NCBI RefSeq assembly: GCF_030272615.1
Contig: NC_081413.1
Span: 184,995,451-185,059,450 of the forward strand
DNA from: Cryptomeria japonica
Lineage: Eukaryota > Streptophyta > Pinopsida > Cupressales > Cupressaceae
Direction of reading: 5' to 3'
DNA length: 64,000 nucleotides
The notes beneath the pieces are model-generated. The model saw nothing but the letters and a program-made list of their open reading frames with translations. It did not search any database and had not been told where the DNA came from. Positions 45,719 through 56,614 of this stretch are shown piece by piece. The translations under genes and the position numbers were made by a program. The stretch's first letter is position 1; each line of letters starts with the position of its first letter.

Positions 45719-45857
45719 TCTCCTTTCAAGATGAATCTATTAAACCTTCTAGAATGAGAAATATTTATAGCATTAAAGGTCATTGTTTCTTCAACATAGT
45801 GAGTAGTCTAAATACCAAGAGGGATAGAAAATGCTAGTATGAATTGACCCTTATCAT
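45719..45857. other. 139-bp unassigned interval between X and D
   Basis: No gene seen. It is the only stretch here not assigned to an element. On the minus strand it ends with GAAAGGAGA directly before the X LTR, which resembles a polypurine tract. It may be host DNA or part of an older element. Confidence 0.4.
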
Positions 45858-46770
45858 TGTTTACCATTTGGAGGAATTGATTATGTGTTGCATTGATGTT
45901 TTGTCGTTGATGTCAACACTAGTTGTTTTGGCTATTTACTGGTATCCTTTTGGTCCCGATAGGTTGTTTGGTTTCAGGTTGGATTAGATCATGGTGATCT
46001 AGTATACTCTAGTATGCTTTGGCTTATAGAATTGTCTTCGATCTATTATTCATGCTAGTCAGATTTATGTTCAGTCAGTTGGTTTTGATTTGGTGATCGG
46101 ATTCTATCTTATATGCTGGTAAGCATGGTTTGTTGATCCAGTGAGGGTTTCACTAGTAGAGCTTCATTGAAGATCTTTGATGTTATGCATAAGTGGTGTT
46201 GGTGCAGATTCTAGTGGAGATTCAAGATGCTGATGGTGATTGTATTTGAGTCTTGGTTGATTGAGATCACTGCTTTAGCATGTGTGAACCTAAATTGGGT
46301 CATGTACTATTTAGGTTTTGGACCGACTTAATATAACATGTTGATTGAACTTCTTGATGTGTTTCCCAGATGTCTTATGGGTTGGATATTATTTGCTTGG
46401 TCTCAGGCCAACATGTTTTGTAATTATGTAATTTCTTTATTGTCTGGTGGTCGAACTGATTGTTTATGGTTGAGGGTTTGCATATATATGATGTAAGATC
46501 TCATTGTAGATCATAAGGTGGAATGTAAGGGATATGGAAAGGTTGCATGCAAGTGAATAATGTATTAATCATTCATGCAGAGGATTTGGTCGATCATTGG
46601 TGATCAAGTTGGGTTTATGTAAGAAGATTAAGTGCTTCGGTATTGAGCTTAATCAGAACTGTATTCAAGCATAAGAGATGCTATCATTGCAGTTCATTCT
46701 TCCTTTTGGATTCTAGTCTGAATTTCTATGTAGTCAGTGAGACTCTTTTTGTAATAAGCAATGTGCTCTA
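45858..46770 (+). repeat. D 5' LTR, first part
   Basis: Collinear with the B LTR and with 53718 onward. TATA candidate near 46482. Cut at CTCTA (46766-46770) by element H. Confidence 0.85.
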
Positions 46771-47140
46771 TATAGGAGTTGAGAAATACAACCCCACAGT
46801 AGCCTGAAGATCTTCTGCAAGCCGAATAACCTGTTACAAGGAGAAGCAATGAAGCAAAATCTAAAGAACATACAAAACACAGGAAAAATATTCTCAAAAT
46901 ATGAAAGCTCCAATTCACCAAAAATGTATTGTGAAAAGATAATACAATGAAAAGAAAAATAACCTCTAATAGGTCAAGAAACCCTAAAAAGGGAAAACCC
47001 TAGGTTTGCACATAATAATTAATTAAAATAATTAATTATATGCACCTAAAGTTAGCTTAAGTGTAAAAGAGATAAAGGGAACTTAAATAATTAAACAAAT
47101 CTTGTTTAATTAATCAAGTAAATACCCGAATACTCTAACA
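46771..47140 (-). repeat. H 3' LTR (370 bp)
   Basis: TATAGGAGTTGAG to TACTCTAACA on plus. Same length as the partner LTR. Confidence 0.9.
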
Positions 47141-47151
47141 CCCCCCCTTAA
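47141..47151 (-). promoter_or_regulatory. Polypurine tract of H
   Basis: The minus strand reads TTAAGGGGGGG, directly before TGTTAGAG. Confidence 0.82.
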
Positions 47152-49050
47152 GCTAGACTTAGCAAGAAGCTAAAACCCAGAACAACTAATGAAAGCAATA
47201 AAAATGGGTCCCAGCAACAAGGCCTGATCAGGTATCCAAATACAATGAAATCTCTATGAACTAGAGAAATAGAGAAAACCACATGGGAACAAAACTCTAC
47301 CCCAAAAAGAGATGGAAAAGAATACCACTGAAGCATGAAGAACCTACAAACTCTGTCGAAGAATAACTGTTGATCTGAAGAACCTCCACTGAAATAGAAC
47401 ATGATCAGGTAGAGAAGACTGTAATCTGTATGAGTGCCCTCAAATGACACTACTCGAATCAGAAGGCAAACAAGACAAACAACTGAAATCGAAGATAGAG
47501 ATGGCATGAAAACACCAAAGCCTGAAGAGCTGATCAATCGAACCATGGAAGCAATAGAACCAACAGGATAAACCTCCCCATAATGCGGAAGTGGGAGAGG
47601 GACAGGAACACTGAAAAGGATAGCCAAAAAAACCTGCATGACGAAGATCCAAGAACATCAAAGGTGCTGAGACAAGTACATGGTGTTGTGGAAGGAACAC
47701 TCTTTGACACACATCATGAGGTGAATTTCATGGAAGGAACACTCACTGGACAAAAGAAGATGGCAAACAACAGGCAAACATCAACCCCCTCATGGCACTT
47801 TATAAGTAGTGCATGTACAACAAGACACAAGATATGCAAGATTCCAAATAAATAATGCATGATGACACTTTATCTCAGTGTGTTTGCATAAATATAAGCT
47901 ACAATGATAAGAAGACTGAAAACAGAAATGTGAACCAAAATAGAGACAGCCTACCCAAAGAAGAGATCCGAGGACCTAAAACAATCAAGATATCCACCAA
48001 AGTGCTGAAAAGAAAAAAACTAAATAAAATATGCATGGAGAAGAATATAGAAATAAAATTTAAATGGTTGGAAAGTGCATAGAACAAGCTTTCCAATGAT
48101 ATAAATTTTTCAAAAAATGAAGTTCGGATGCTCATTCTATGGCTCCTAGAGTGCAAAAAAGAGACCCCACATTGACTGGAACAAAAACATAGTCAAATGG
48201 AAAAACTGGAAAAAATTACCAACATGACAAGGTCTGGCTCAGAACTAGTTTTTTGACGCTTATTTGTTTTCGAAAAAATGACTCCATATGTCCAAGATAT
48301 GACCAAAAAACCAAACCCCTCTTTTTTAGCATAAAAAGGGTAAAAAAAAAATTAAAAAATAAAAAATATATATATATATATTTTTTTATTTTTTTTTTAA
48401 TTGAAAAAAATTACCAACATGACGAGGTCCGGCTTGGAACCAACTTTCCGACGCTTATTCATTTTCGAAAAAACGACTCCATATGTCCAAGATATGGCCA
48501 AAAAACCAAACCCCTCTTTTTTAGCATAAAAAGGGTAAAAAAAAAAAATTTAAAATTTAAAAAAATTATTTTTTTTTTTTTTTTTTTACAAAAATTTTTT
48601 GACGCATTTGCAGGTACAGCCGTATGGATTTTTATGCCTCGTAAAGCGTGCCAATGAAAAAAACATGGCTCAGATGCATTTGTCACTGAAATAGGTCAAA
48701 TTATATATCAAAATGAATGGAAATGCCCTTCGGAAGCCAACGGTAGATCTATTTTGGCCCAAACTGCTTTGATTTTTTTTAAATGATTTTTTGATGAATT
48801 TCTTGAAATTCGTGCAAAAAAAAGGCAAAATCAAAGAAAAAATTTCAGAACCCAAATTTGTCAAAAATTAACAAATTCTATATGGAAATGGGGGTTTTGG
48901 GGCGTTCTAAGTTCAACGGTGAGGTCCGTTTGAGCACAAAATGATCAGAAACAAAACAACTACCCCAGATCCAATAAAAAAAACTTTAAAAAAGCTTGAA
49001 ACCCTCCAAAAAATCTTCTGAAAAATCAGGAACAAGCAGTAGCAGATGTA
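47152..49050 (-). other. H internal region, no recognised protein
   Basis: About 1.9 kb. The longest minus-strand frame (163 codons, 47639-47148) is hydrophobic and shows no known motif. A tandem duplication with period about 195 bp covers 48200-48560: units start AATTACCAACATGAC near 48214 and 48409 and share ACTCCATATGTCCAAGATAT and AACCCCTCTTTTTTAGC. The rest is AT-rich. It may supply packaging signals, but nothing in the sequence proves that. Confidence 0.55.
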
Positions 49051-49063
49051 GGCTCTGATACCA
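49051..49063 (-). promoter_or_regulatory. Primer-binding site of H
   Basis: GGCTCTGATACCA on plus; TGGTATCAGAGCC on minus, with no spacer after the LTR. Confidence 0.85.
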
Positions 49064-49433
49064 TATAGGAGTTGAGAAATACAACCCCATAGTAGCCTGA
49101 AGATCTTCTGCCAGCCAAATAACCTGTTACAAGGAGAAGCAATGAAGCAAAATCTGAAGAACATACAAAACATAGGAAAAATATTCTCAAAATATGAGAG
49201 CTCCAATTCACCAAAAATGTATTGTGAAAAGATAATACAATGAAAAGAAAAATAACCTCTAATAGGTCAAGAAACCCTAAAAAGGGAAAACCCTAGGCTT
49301 GCACATAATAATTAATTAAAATAATTAATTATATGCACCTAAAGTTAGCTTAAGTGTAAAAGAGATAAAGGGAACTTAAATAATTAAACAAATATTGTTT
49401 AATTAATCAAGTAAATACCCGAATACTCTAACA
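49064..49433 (-). repeat. H 5' LTR (370 bp)
   Basis: About 8 differences from 46771-47140 (six transitions, two transversions by eye), with no length change. Confidence 0.9.
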
Positions 49434-49438
49434 CTCTA

Positions 49439-49757
49439 GGTTGTCGGTCTTCCTGCAAGTGCAGACCCCTCAATTTGTATTCATATACTTACTGCAAAAT
49501 TATTATTTGACTTTGGGTAGGATTCCCACCGTGGTTTTTCCCTTTACTGAGTTTTCCACGTACAAATCTAAGTGTCATGTGGATGGTATTTATTCTCTAG
49601 TTGTTGCTTGTGCTTAATTGGTATATCTACTATTTTAGTAATTGGTTTATGTATTCCGATATTAAAGTTTTAATTGTTTAAGGTTCCAGTAATCTGGTGA
49701 TAATTGATTCACCCCACCCCCTCTCAGTTATCTTCTAGTTATTTGAATTGTCTAACA
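49439..49757 (+). repeat. D 5' LTR, remaining part
   Basis: Continues as GGTTGTCGGTC after H and ends with CACCCCACCCCCTCTCAG and CTAACA, like the B LTR. Confidence 0.85.
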
Positions 49758-49758
49758 A

Positions 49759-49771
49759 TTGGTATCATAGC
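49759..49771 (+). promoter_or_regulatory. Primer-binding site of D, mutated
   Basis: TTGGTATCATAGC; one base differs from TTGGTATCAGAGC in B. Confidence 0.8.
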
Positions 49772-49814
49772 TCTGATCCTCTCAATAGAATCTTAACCAC
49801 TTGAGGAAGATCCT

Positions 49815-52800
49815 ATGGCGACTAATAGTTCAAATTCATCTAGTTCACCTACTGCTATCTTTTGGAGAGATATTCCTAGGCTTTATGGAACAAATTGTAG
49901 AGTATGGAAGATTCGGATGGAGACTCATCTGAGATATCTTGGTAAGAAAATTTGGGAAATAATGGAGAATGGAGTTACTCCTTTCAATCCAGCATCTAAC
50001 AATCCTCTTTCGGAAAACTTGGATAAGGAGCCTAAGAATGATTGTAGAGATAGAGAAGCCCTCTTGTGTGTACTTTCTGATCAAAAAATAATGGTATTGA
50101 CTAACAAATCATCAACAAAGGCTATATGGGACAAGTTGGAGACTCTTAATGAAGGTGACCCTACTGTTAAGATGGCTAAACTTGATGGTTACCTAGTGAG
50201 ATATGAAAATTTGAATATGGAAAAAGATGAAAGGATTACTGAATTCATGGAAAGGGTAAATGAAATTGTCATGAGAATTCAATGTTGTGGTGGAACTCTA
50301 AGTGAAGATGAAATGCTTTCTAAAGTTTTGAGAGCTTTACCACCGGCTTATAAGATGGGGGCTATTGCAATTAATTAATTGAGAACAATGGCTAATACTT
50401 TTGTCAATAGAGATACCTTGGTTGGGAAATTATCTACTTTTGAGCTTGAAGAATTTGGACTTTCTAGAGCTATGAAATGTGAACATGTTTTTCATGCATT
50501 TACATCATCAAACAACAAGAAAGATTGGAAAGCTTTGTATGCAAAGGAAATGGATGATATGAAGAGAGAAGATGAAGAATTTAAGCAACTTGAATCCCTA
50601 TTTGCTAGAACAGTGCCTAAAGGACAAGTAGGAAGTAAGTATGAAAGAAAATCACCTTTCAAACGTTTTGCATGTAATAGGAAAGATCATTTTGCATCTA
50701 GATGTCCTAAAAGGAATTCAAGATTTGAAGAAAGAGCTAGAAGATCTTTTAAGCCTAACCCTAGATATTAGAACAAGTATAAGTATAGGAAAAACAGAGA
50801 TAAATCATGTTACTTTGCAGATGAGGAAGGTGTGACTAATTATGATGATGAACTGGCACAAGACTCTACTAGTGGTTCCGGCAATGGAAAGGAATGGGTG
50901 TTCTTGGCTATCAAGGAAGATCATCCGACACTCAAAGAGAATGTACCTAAAGAGAAGGCCCTGGATGCTAAAATTGAAGATAAGGATGAATGGGTAATTT
51001 ATAGTGGATGTTCACATCATATGACTGGAGATAAAAGAAAGTTTCTATCTTTGCAAGAATTTGATGGTAGTCTGTGTTAGGAATCCCACAGATACTGAGA
51101 GGGGGGGCTGAATCAGTATCTAACTGGTATATAGAATTTCTTGACTTAAAACATGTAGAACATAATATAACAATGTACCGGTATGCAAGAAATAATGCAA
51201 TAAACAGAATCAAGAACATCCACATGAAAAACACACCATAACACAAGGTTTTAACAAGGAAACCCGGTGTGGGAAAAACCTCAGTGGGATTTGTGACCCA
51301 CAATATTCAATCACTGGCCAATAAGAGAATATTACTTACAATGGGGGTCTGCACATGTAGGAAAGCCAACTGCCTAGAGCTCACTACTCAATGAGAAGTC
51401 TCACTGACTTACAATGAGGATTATACAAATCCAATATCTTGTACTATTTTACAATAGCATCTTCAATGCTTGATCCAGTACCGGTTGCTGCTCTACTGCT
51501 TACATAAGCCCCTTAACCTATACTTCGCATAATAGGTCTGCCTAATATTTTTTCTTAATGCTTACATCTCTTATCTCAAATGCCTACAATGATCTCTTTT
51601 ATATATAAGAGTCATTTTACAATTTGCCAAGTCAGCTTACAAAGATTTTCAATAATAAACAAAATATAACAAAATCCTGTCGGCCTCTATGCCAGTATAC
51701 TTCCTTTCTTCTGTGTCGGTGCTGGTGTGGAGTGTGATCTGCTGATGCTGGTATAATACCTTTGCCGGTGTCATAGGATTGCAAGGTTGCCATCAATGAC
51801 AAAACCTTCAATCACATACAATGTCTCATTGGAGTGTGCATATGCCAACAGTTTGGTTAGATTTGGACATGACAAATCATGCATGATCAAACGAAAAGGA
51901 ACTATATCATTAGATGCTAAGCACAATACTAATAATATTTATTACGTTGAATATTTAAGGCATAATTTTTTAAGTGAAGGACAGTTGTTGGATAAGGGAT
52001 TTCAATTACAATTCAAGGATGGAAAATGCAAAATCATTAATAGATCTGGTTTGGAGATTGCAACCCATACTCAAACAAAAGGTAATATATTTTATTTGAA
52101 TTCCGATGAGAAGAAATGTTTGATTGCACAAATTGATGAGGGTTGGCTTTCGCATAAAAGGCTATGTCATGTGAATTTTGATTGCATGGTAAAGATTAGT
52201 TCAACTAAGGAAGTTATAGATATACCTAAGATTGTGAAGCCCTATAATCCGATATGTAATGAATGTCAAATGGGAAAATAGGTCAGAACCTCTTTTAAAA
52301 GTATACAAGACAAATCTAATGTTGTTCTTGATTTTATTCATACTAATTTATGTGGACCTGCTAGAACTAAAAGTTTTCAAGGTGATAGATATTTTATGCT
52401 AATCATTGATGATTATTCTAAAATGATGTGGGTTACTTTTCTAAGGGAGAAACTTGAGGCTTTTGAAAATTTTAAAATATTTAAAGCTAAAGTTGAAACT
52501 GAGACAAGATTGAAGATTAAGTGCTTAAGGTCAGATCATGGTGGAGAATTCGCATCCAATGAGTTTAATAACTTTTGTGAGAAGCATGGTATAAGGAGAC
52601 AATTGTTTGCTCCCTGGACACCTTAGCAAAATGGAGTTGTGGAAAGAAATAACAAAACTATCTTGGATGCTACTAGAACCATGTTGATGGAAGCTAATCT
52701 ACCTCATATCTACTGGAGAGAAGTAGTGAGCACATTAGTTTATACATTCAACAGAGTTCATATCAAAGGGGAAACCGGTAAGACACCTTATGAATTATGG

Positions 52801-53350
52801 TTTGGAAATACACCTATACTTACAAGGAACATCTGAATATGGTTTGTGGTACCCTAAATTTGATGACTTTACTTTATGTGCATATACATATGCATATTGG
52901 GCAAGTGGTGTTGATGACCGGAAAAGTACTTCCGGTGGAGCTTTATTTCTTGGAAAGAAACTTATTTGATGGATAAGAAAGAAACAATCATGTACTTTAT
53001 CTACTGTTGAAGTTGAGTATGTTGCTACTGCTACTAATTGTACACAAGTTCTATGGATGAAGAAAATGTTGAAGGAAATAAAAGTGCATTGCAATGGACC
53101 AGTAGTTATTCACTCTGATAACTCTACTGCTATTGACATATCAAAGAATTTGGTATTTCACTCTAAGAGAAAGCACATATCTATTAAGTTTAACTTTTTG
53201 AAGGAGAAGGTGGAAGAAAATGAAGTTAGATTGGTTTATGTGAACACTGAAGAGCATATTGCAAATATCTTCACTAAACCTTTGCCTAAAGAATCATTTG
53301 AGTACCTAAGAGACAGATTAGGGGTTTCTGCCCCTCCGATAGAAAACTAA
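49815..53350 (+). pseudogene. D gag-pol, RT deleted, interrupted by a solo LTR
   Basis: Gag starts at ATG 49815 and has an open frame of 187 codons, then continues after one stop at 50376 (AATTAATTAA region) to 50771. The zinc knuckle near 50667 is damaged (FACNRKDHFASRCP, with the first Cys lost and Gly replaced by Asp). Protease near 50990: WVIYSGCSHHMT, so the catalytic Asp is Tyr. A solo LTR (51075-51850) cuts the protease region. Integrase follows (NECQMGK near 52255, RSDHGGEFASNEF near 52530, PWTP then a stop and QNGVVERNN near 52625). At about 52820 the sequence jumps to RNase H, so about 1.45 kb present in B (about 23546-24998), including all RT catalytic motifs, is absent. RNase H ends at 53350 (LGVSAPPIEN). 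Confidence 0.87.
51075..51850 (-). repeat. Solo LTR (776 bp) in D gag-pol
   Basis: Begins TGTTAGGAATCCC and ends ATATGCCAACA; flanked by GTCTG (51070-51074) and GTTTG (51851-51855), a 5-bp duplication with one mismatch. D protease sequence resumes after it. On the minus strand the end holds CAGCCCCCCCTCTCAG, the C-rich block found at the primer-side end of other copia LTRs here, so it is minus-oriented. No internal region. Confidence 0.82.
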
Positions 53351-53717
53351 TTGATGCAATTTGGCATCAGTTTGGTATGCATTATCAAATATATTATTCA
53401 TTCTAGATTGATGTGGTGATGCTACTACTTAGGGGGAGTAGTTAGCCTTGTGATTCAGTGGTTTATGTTTTTGTTTTGATATTTATGTCAGATTTGTAGC
53501 ATTGATGTCAAAGGGGGAGAGATATTCATGTGAAAAACTTAAGGAGATACATACATTAGGGGGATAAATTTGAAGAACTTAACTAAGATATCATCTACAG
53601 GGAGAGTATGGATTAGAACTTCATTGCTATATTCTTGTGTGAGAGATTTGTTTGGCTTTTCTTGGCACTTGGATATTTTTCACATCTAGTGTTGCCATCA
53701 ATGCCAAAGGGGGATAT
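53351..53717 (+). other. D pol-to-LTR spacer with repeated polypurine runs
   Basis: Non-coding. GATGTCAAAGGGGGAGAG near 53505, an AGGGGGATAA run near 53560 and GCCAAAGGGGGATA near 53703, the last just before the LTR. Confidence 0.6.
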
Positions 53718-54829
53718 TGTTGGCCATTTGGAGGAATTGATTATGTGTTGCATTGATGTTTTGTCATTGATGTCAACACTAGTTGTTTTGGTTGTTTACC
53801 GGTATCCTTCTAGTCCTGATAGGTTGTTTGGTTTCTGGTTGGATTAGATCATGGTGATTTGGTATACTCTAGTATGCTTTGGCTTAGATCTGCTATTCAT
53901 GCTACTCAGATTCATGTTCATTCAGTTGGTTTTGATTTTGTGATCGGATGCTATCTTATATGCTGATAAGCTTGGTTTGTTGATCCAGTGAGGGTTTCAT
54001 CGACAAAGATCTGTTGAATATATTTGATGTTATGCATAAGTGGTGTTGGTGCGACTTCTATTAGAGATTTGGGATGCTGATGGTGATCATGTCCGAAAGT
54101 TGGCTAATTGGGATCATTGCTTTAGTGTGTGTGGACCTAAATCGGGTTTGTTACTATCTAGGTTCTGGACCAGCTTAATGTAACATGTTGATTGGACTTC
54201 TTGATGTGTTTCTAGGATTTCTTATGGGTTGGATATTATTTGTTTGGTCTCAGGCTGACATGTTTTATAATTATGTAATTGCTTTATTGTCTGGTGGCTG
54301 ACCTGATTGTTTATGGTCGAGGGTTTGTATATATATGATGTAAGATCTCATTGTAGATCATAAGGTGGAATATAAGGGATATGGAAAGGATGTATGCGAG
54401 TGAATAATGTATTAATCATTCATGCAGAGGATTTGGTCAATCATTGGTGATCGAGTTGGGTTTATTTAAGAGCATTAAGTCCTCTGATATTGAGCTTAAC
54501 CAGAACTATATTCAGGCATAGGAGATGCTATCATTGTAGTTCATTCTTCCTTTTGGATTGTAGTCTAGATTTCTATGTAGTCAATGAGACTCTTTTAGTA
54601 ATGAATAGTGTGCTCTAGGCTATCAGCCTTCCTGCAAGTGCAGACCCCTCAATTTGTATTCACATACTTAATTCAGAAGTATTATCTAACTGTGGGTAGG
54701 CTTCTCACCGTGGTTTTCCCCTTTTTCTAAGTTTTCCATGTACAAATATACGTGTCATGTGGGTGGTATTTATTCTCTAATTGTTGCTTGTGCTTAATTG
54801 GTATATCTACTATTTTGGTAATTGGTTTA
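53718..54829 (+). repeat. D 3' LTR, interrupted by F
   Basis: TGTTGGCCATTTGGAGG to GGTAATTGGTTTA, collinear with the D 5' LTR. F enters after GTTTA (54825-54829); the remainder is beyond the window. Confidence 0.87.
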
Positions 54830-56371
54830 TGATAACTCAATGTTGAATGGATAGTACTAACCTGGTACTGAGAGTGGGGTTGAATCAGTACAGACAAAAA
54901 TACAATCCTAAACCGGTTTGACAGCAGACACTTCAAATGACTGGAAAATAGTGACACTGGTTTGAAACAGAGTGCAATTGGTAAAGCTAAGAATGACTGA
55001 GACAAGCATTAACCAGTTACTCACTTAGCTTTTCACTCAACTCAAGACTACAATACCATTTCACCCTTATGCATAAACATGTAATCTATTATTAGATTAT
55101 AATAATAGCTAGTTCAACATGTTTTATTGACAGACATAAAACACATAACCATCATATGCTTGACAGACAATAGGAAAGCATCACAAGATAAAAGCATCAC
55201 ACATGACACACATATTTTTCACGTGGAAACCCAACTGGGAAAAACAACGGTGGGGATGAATACCCACAAGCTGTTTTTGAACTCTTTAGAAGTCCACTTT
55301 GTTAGGAGCCTTGTCTGGTTAGAGACATTACAATAAGTTCTACTAGGAACCAATCCTATTAAAGATCACCCAGTTAAAGGATGGCTACAATACTTAGTTA
55401 AGGGTTAAACCCTATTAAAGGTTACCTTGTTAGAGGATTTCAAGAACTCAATAGCTAAAAGATTTCGAAATCAATAGCTTTGAATTACCCTGTTAAAGGA
55501 TTTACAGTAGGCCGGTTAAGGCTACCCTATTAAGGGATTTTCCAACTGTTGAGGTGGTTAGAGATCAACAGGGATTACAATGATCTAGTAACATCACTCA
55601 ATGCCAATGCAGATCTGCTTAAGCTCCTCTTCACCTTCTGCACTTACACTCTACAAGTATCACTTCCCTTCTTTTGGTGTGGCAAGAATCATGTATCCCT
55701 TCTCTTGGATACACACACACAACTTTTGCCAACAACCTCAGAAAGAGACACAATATCGACCTTATAGGAAAACAGATAGGTCGGTAGCATAAACCCTAAA
55801 CCCTAAACCTAGTAGGTTAAGGAATTCAAACAGTTCAATCCTGATCGTTGAGAACACTCCATTAATTGCAACAGTCTTGATCCAATCTCAAGATATTCTC
55901 CATCATCCATTTTCACTGATTTCATGGTGGCTGATAACCCATCACATGTTATCACCATTTTACAGAATTCACACATTCTCGAGGTAGATAGGAACAATAT
56001 CTTTCATGCAAGATCCTTCACGCGCACAAGGTTGATGTGGCAACATGATCTATTCTTCATTACAATGCTAACTCATCACACAATGTCACCGGTTGAGCCA
56101 CATAGGCTTGAAGCACTTAAACCAGAAACCTTGAAGTTGAGACTACCAACCAGTAGTCATACAACACTTCCATGTGCCGGTTTCCATAAGCATATGTCGG
56201 TTCACCTTGAATAAGCACACTGCTTCACTTTGGCACTAATGCCAATTCACAGTGTTCTACCGGTTCTCTCATATGTCGGTTCTCACTTCTTCAAAATATT
56301 GACATCAATGAAAACATACAATGTGATTATGTCCACATACCGGTTCCATACCCGTTCACACAATGCCAACA
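54830..56371 (-). repeat. F 3' LTR (1542 bp)
   Basis: On plus it starts TGATAACTCAATG and ends CAATGCCAACA; the reverse of the A LTR. It contains AAACCCTAAACCCTAAACC near 55791-55809 and ACCGGT/ACTGGT motifs. Non-coding. Confidence 0.88.
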
Positions 56372-56372
56372 A

Positions 56373-56386
56373 TCTCCCCCTTTGGC
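56373..56386 (-). promoter_or_regulatory. Polypurine tract of F
   Basis: TCTCCCCCTTTGGC on plus, i.e. GCCAAAGGGGGAGA on minus, next to the LTR. Further runs (TCTTCTCCCCATT near 56428 and TCTTCTCCCCCTTTG near 56466) repeat it inside the spacer. Confidence 0.82.
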
Positions 56387-56614
56387 ATTGATGGCAATAA
56401 ACAAAGATATCTTCTTTGCTTCACATCTTCTCCCCATTTTCTGCAGATATCTTCTCCACTTCACATCTTCTCCCCCTTTGACAGCAATGCCAAAGTGGAG
56501 GCACAAGCTTCCTTGTTCCATTATGTTACTCCCCTTGAGGAGTAGCATCCTTCAACACATTAATCCAAAATAAATTTGACTATGCACTACCTGACTGATG
56601 CGGAGCATATGCTT
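56387..56614 (-). other. F pol-to-LTR spacer
   Basis: Non-coding; two more polypurine-like runs. Matches A 18593-18825. Confidence 0.55.

Larger units (their letters stand above)
46771..49433 (-). mobile_element. Element H: 2.66-kb non-autonomous LTR retrotransposon
   Basis: Two 370-bp LTRs (46771-47140 and 49064-49433) differ at about 8 positions. On the minus strand the LTR starts TGTTAGAGTATTCGG and ends CAACTCCTATA, so the ends are TG...TA. A primer-binding site (TGGTATCAGAGCC) abuts the right LTR and a polypurine tract, TTAAGGGGGGG, abuts the left. The target duplication CTCTA (46766-46770 and 49434-49438) is exact, and B LTRs show the empty site GTGCTCTAGG. The 1923-bp inside has no RT, integrase, protease or zinc knuckle, so it must depend on another element. 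Confidence 0.88.
45858..54829 (+). mobile_element. Copia element D (B family), with nested H and a solo LTR; 3' LTR interrupted by F
   Basis: The LTR starts TGTTTACCATTTGGAGG at 45858 and TGTTGGCCATTTGGAGG at 53718. Between them lie the interrupted 5' LTR, a primer-binding site, gag, protease, integrase and RNase H, but no RT. The 3' LTR is cut at 54829 by F, and its end is outside the window. The likely left target duplication is ATCAT (45853-45857), unverified. Confidence 0.85.

Noticed and set aside
47148-47639. 163-codon hydrophobic minus-strand frame in H, possible membrane protein
   Set aside because: Overlaps the polypurine end of the element, has no start context or family resemblance, and the hydrophobicity follows from T-rich minus-strand sequence.
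48300-48620. A/T homopolymers as a processed pseudogene tail or SINE
   Set aside because: They belong to the tandem repeat inside H, whose LTRs, primer site and target duplication explain the locus.
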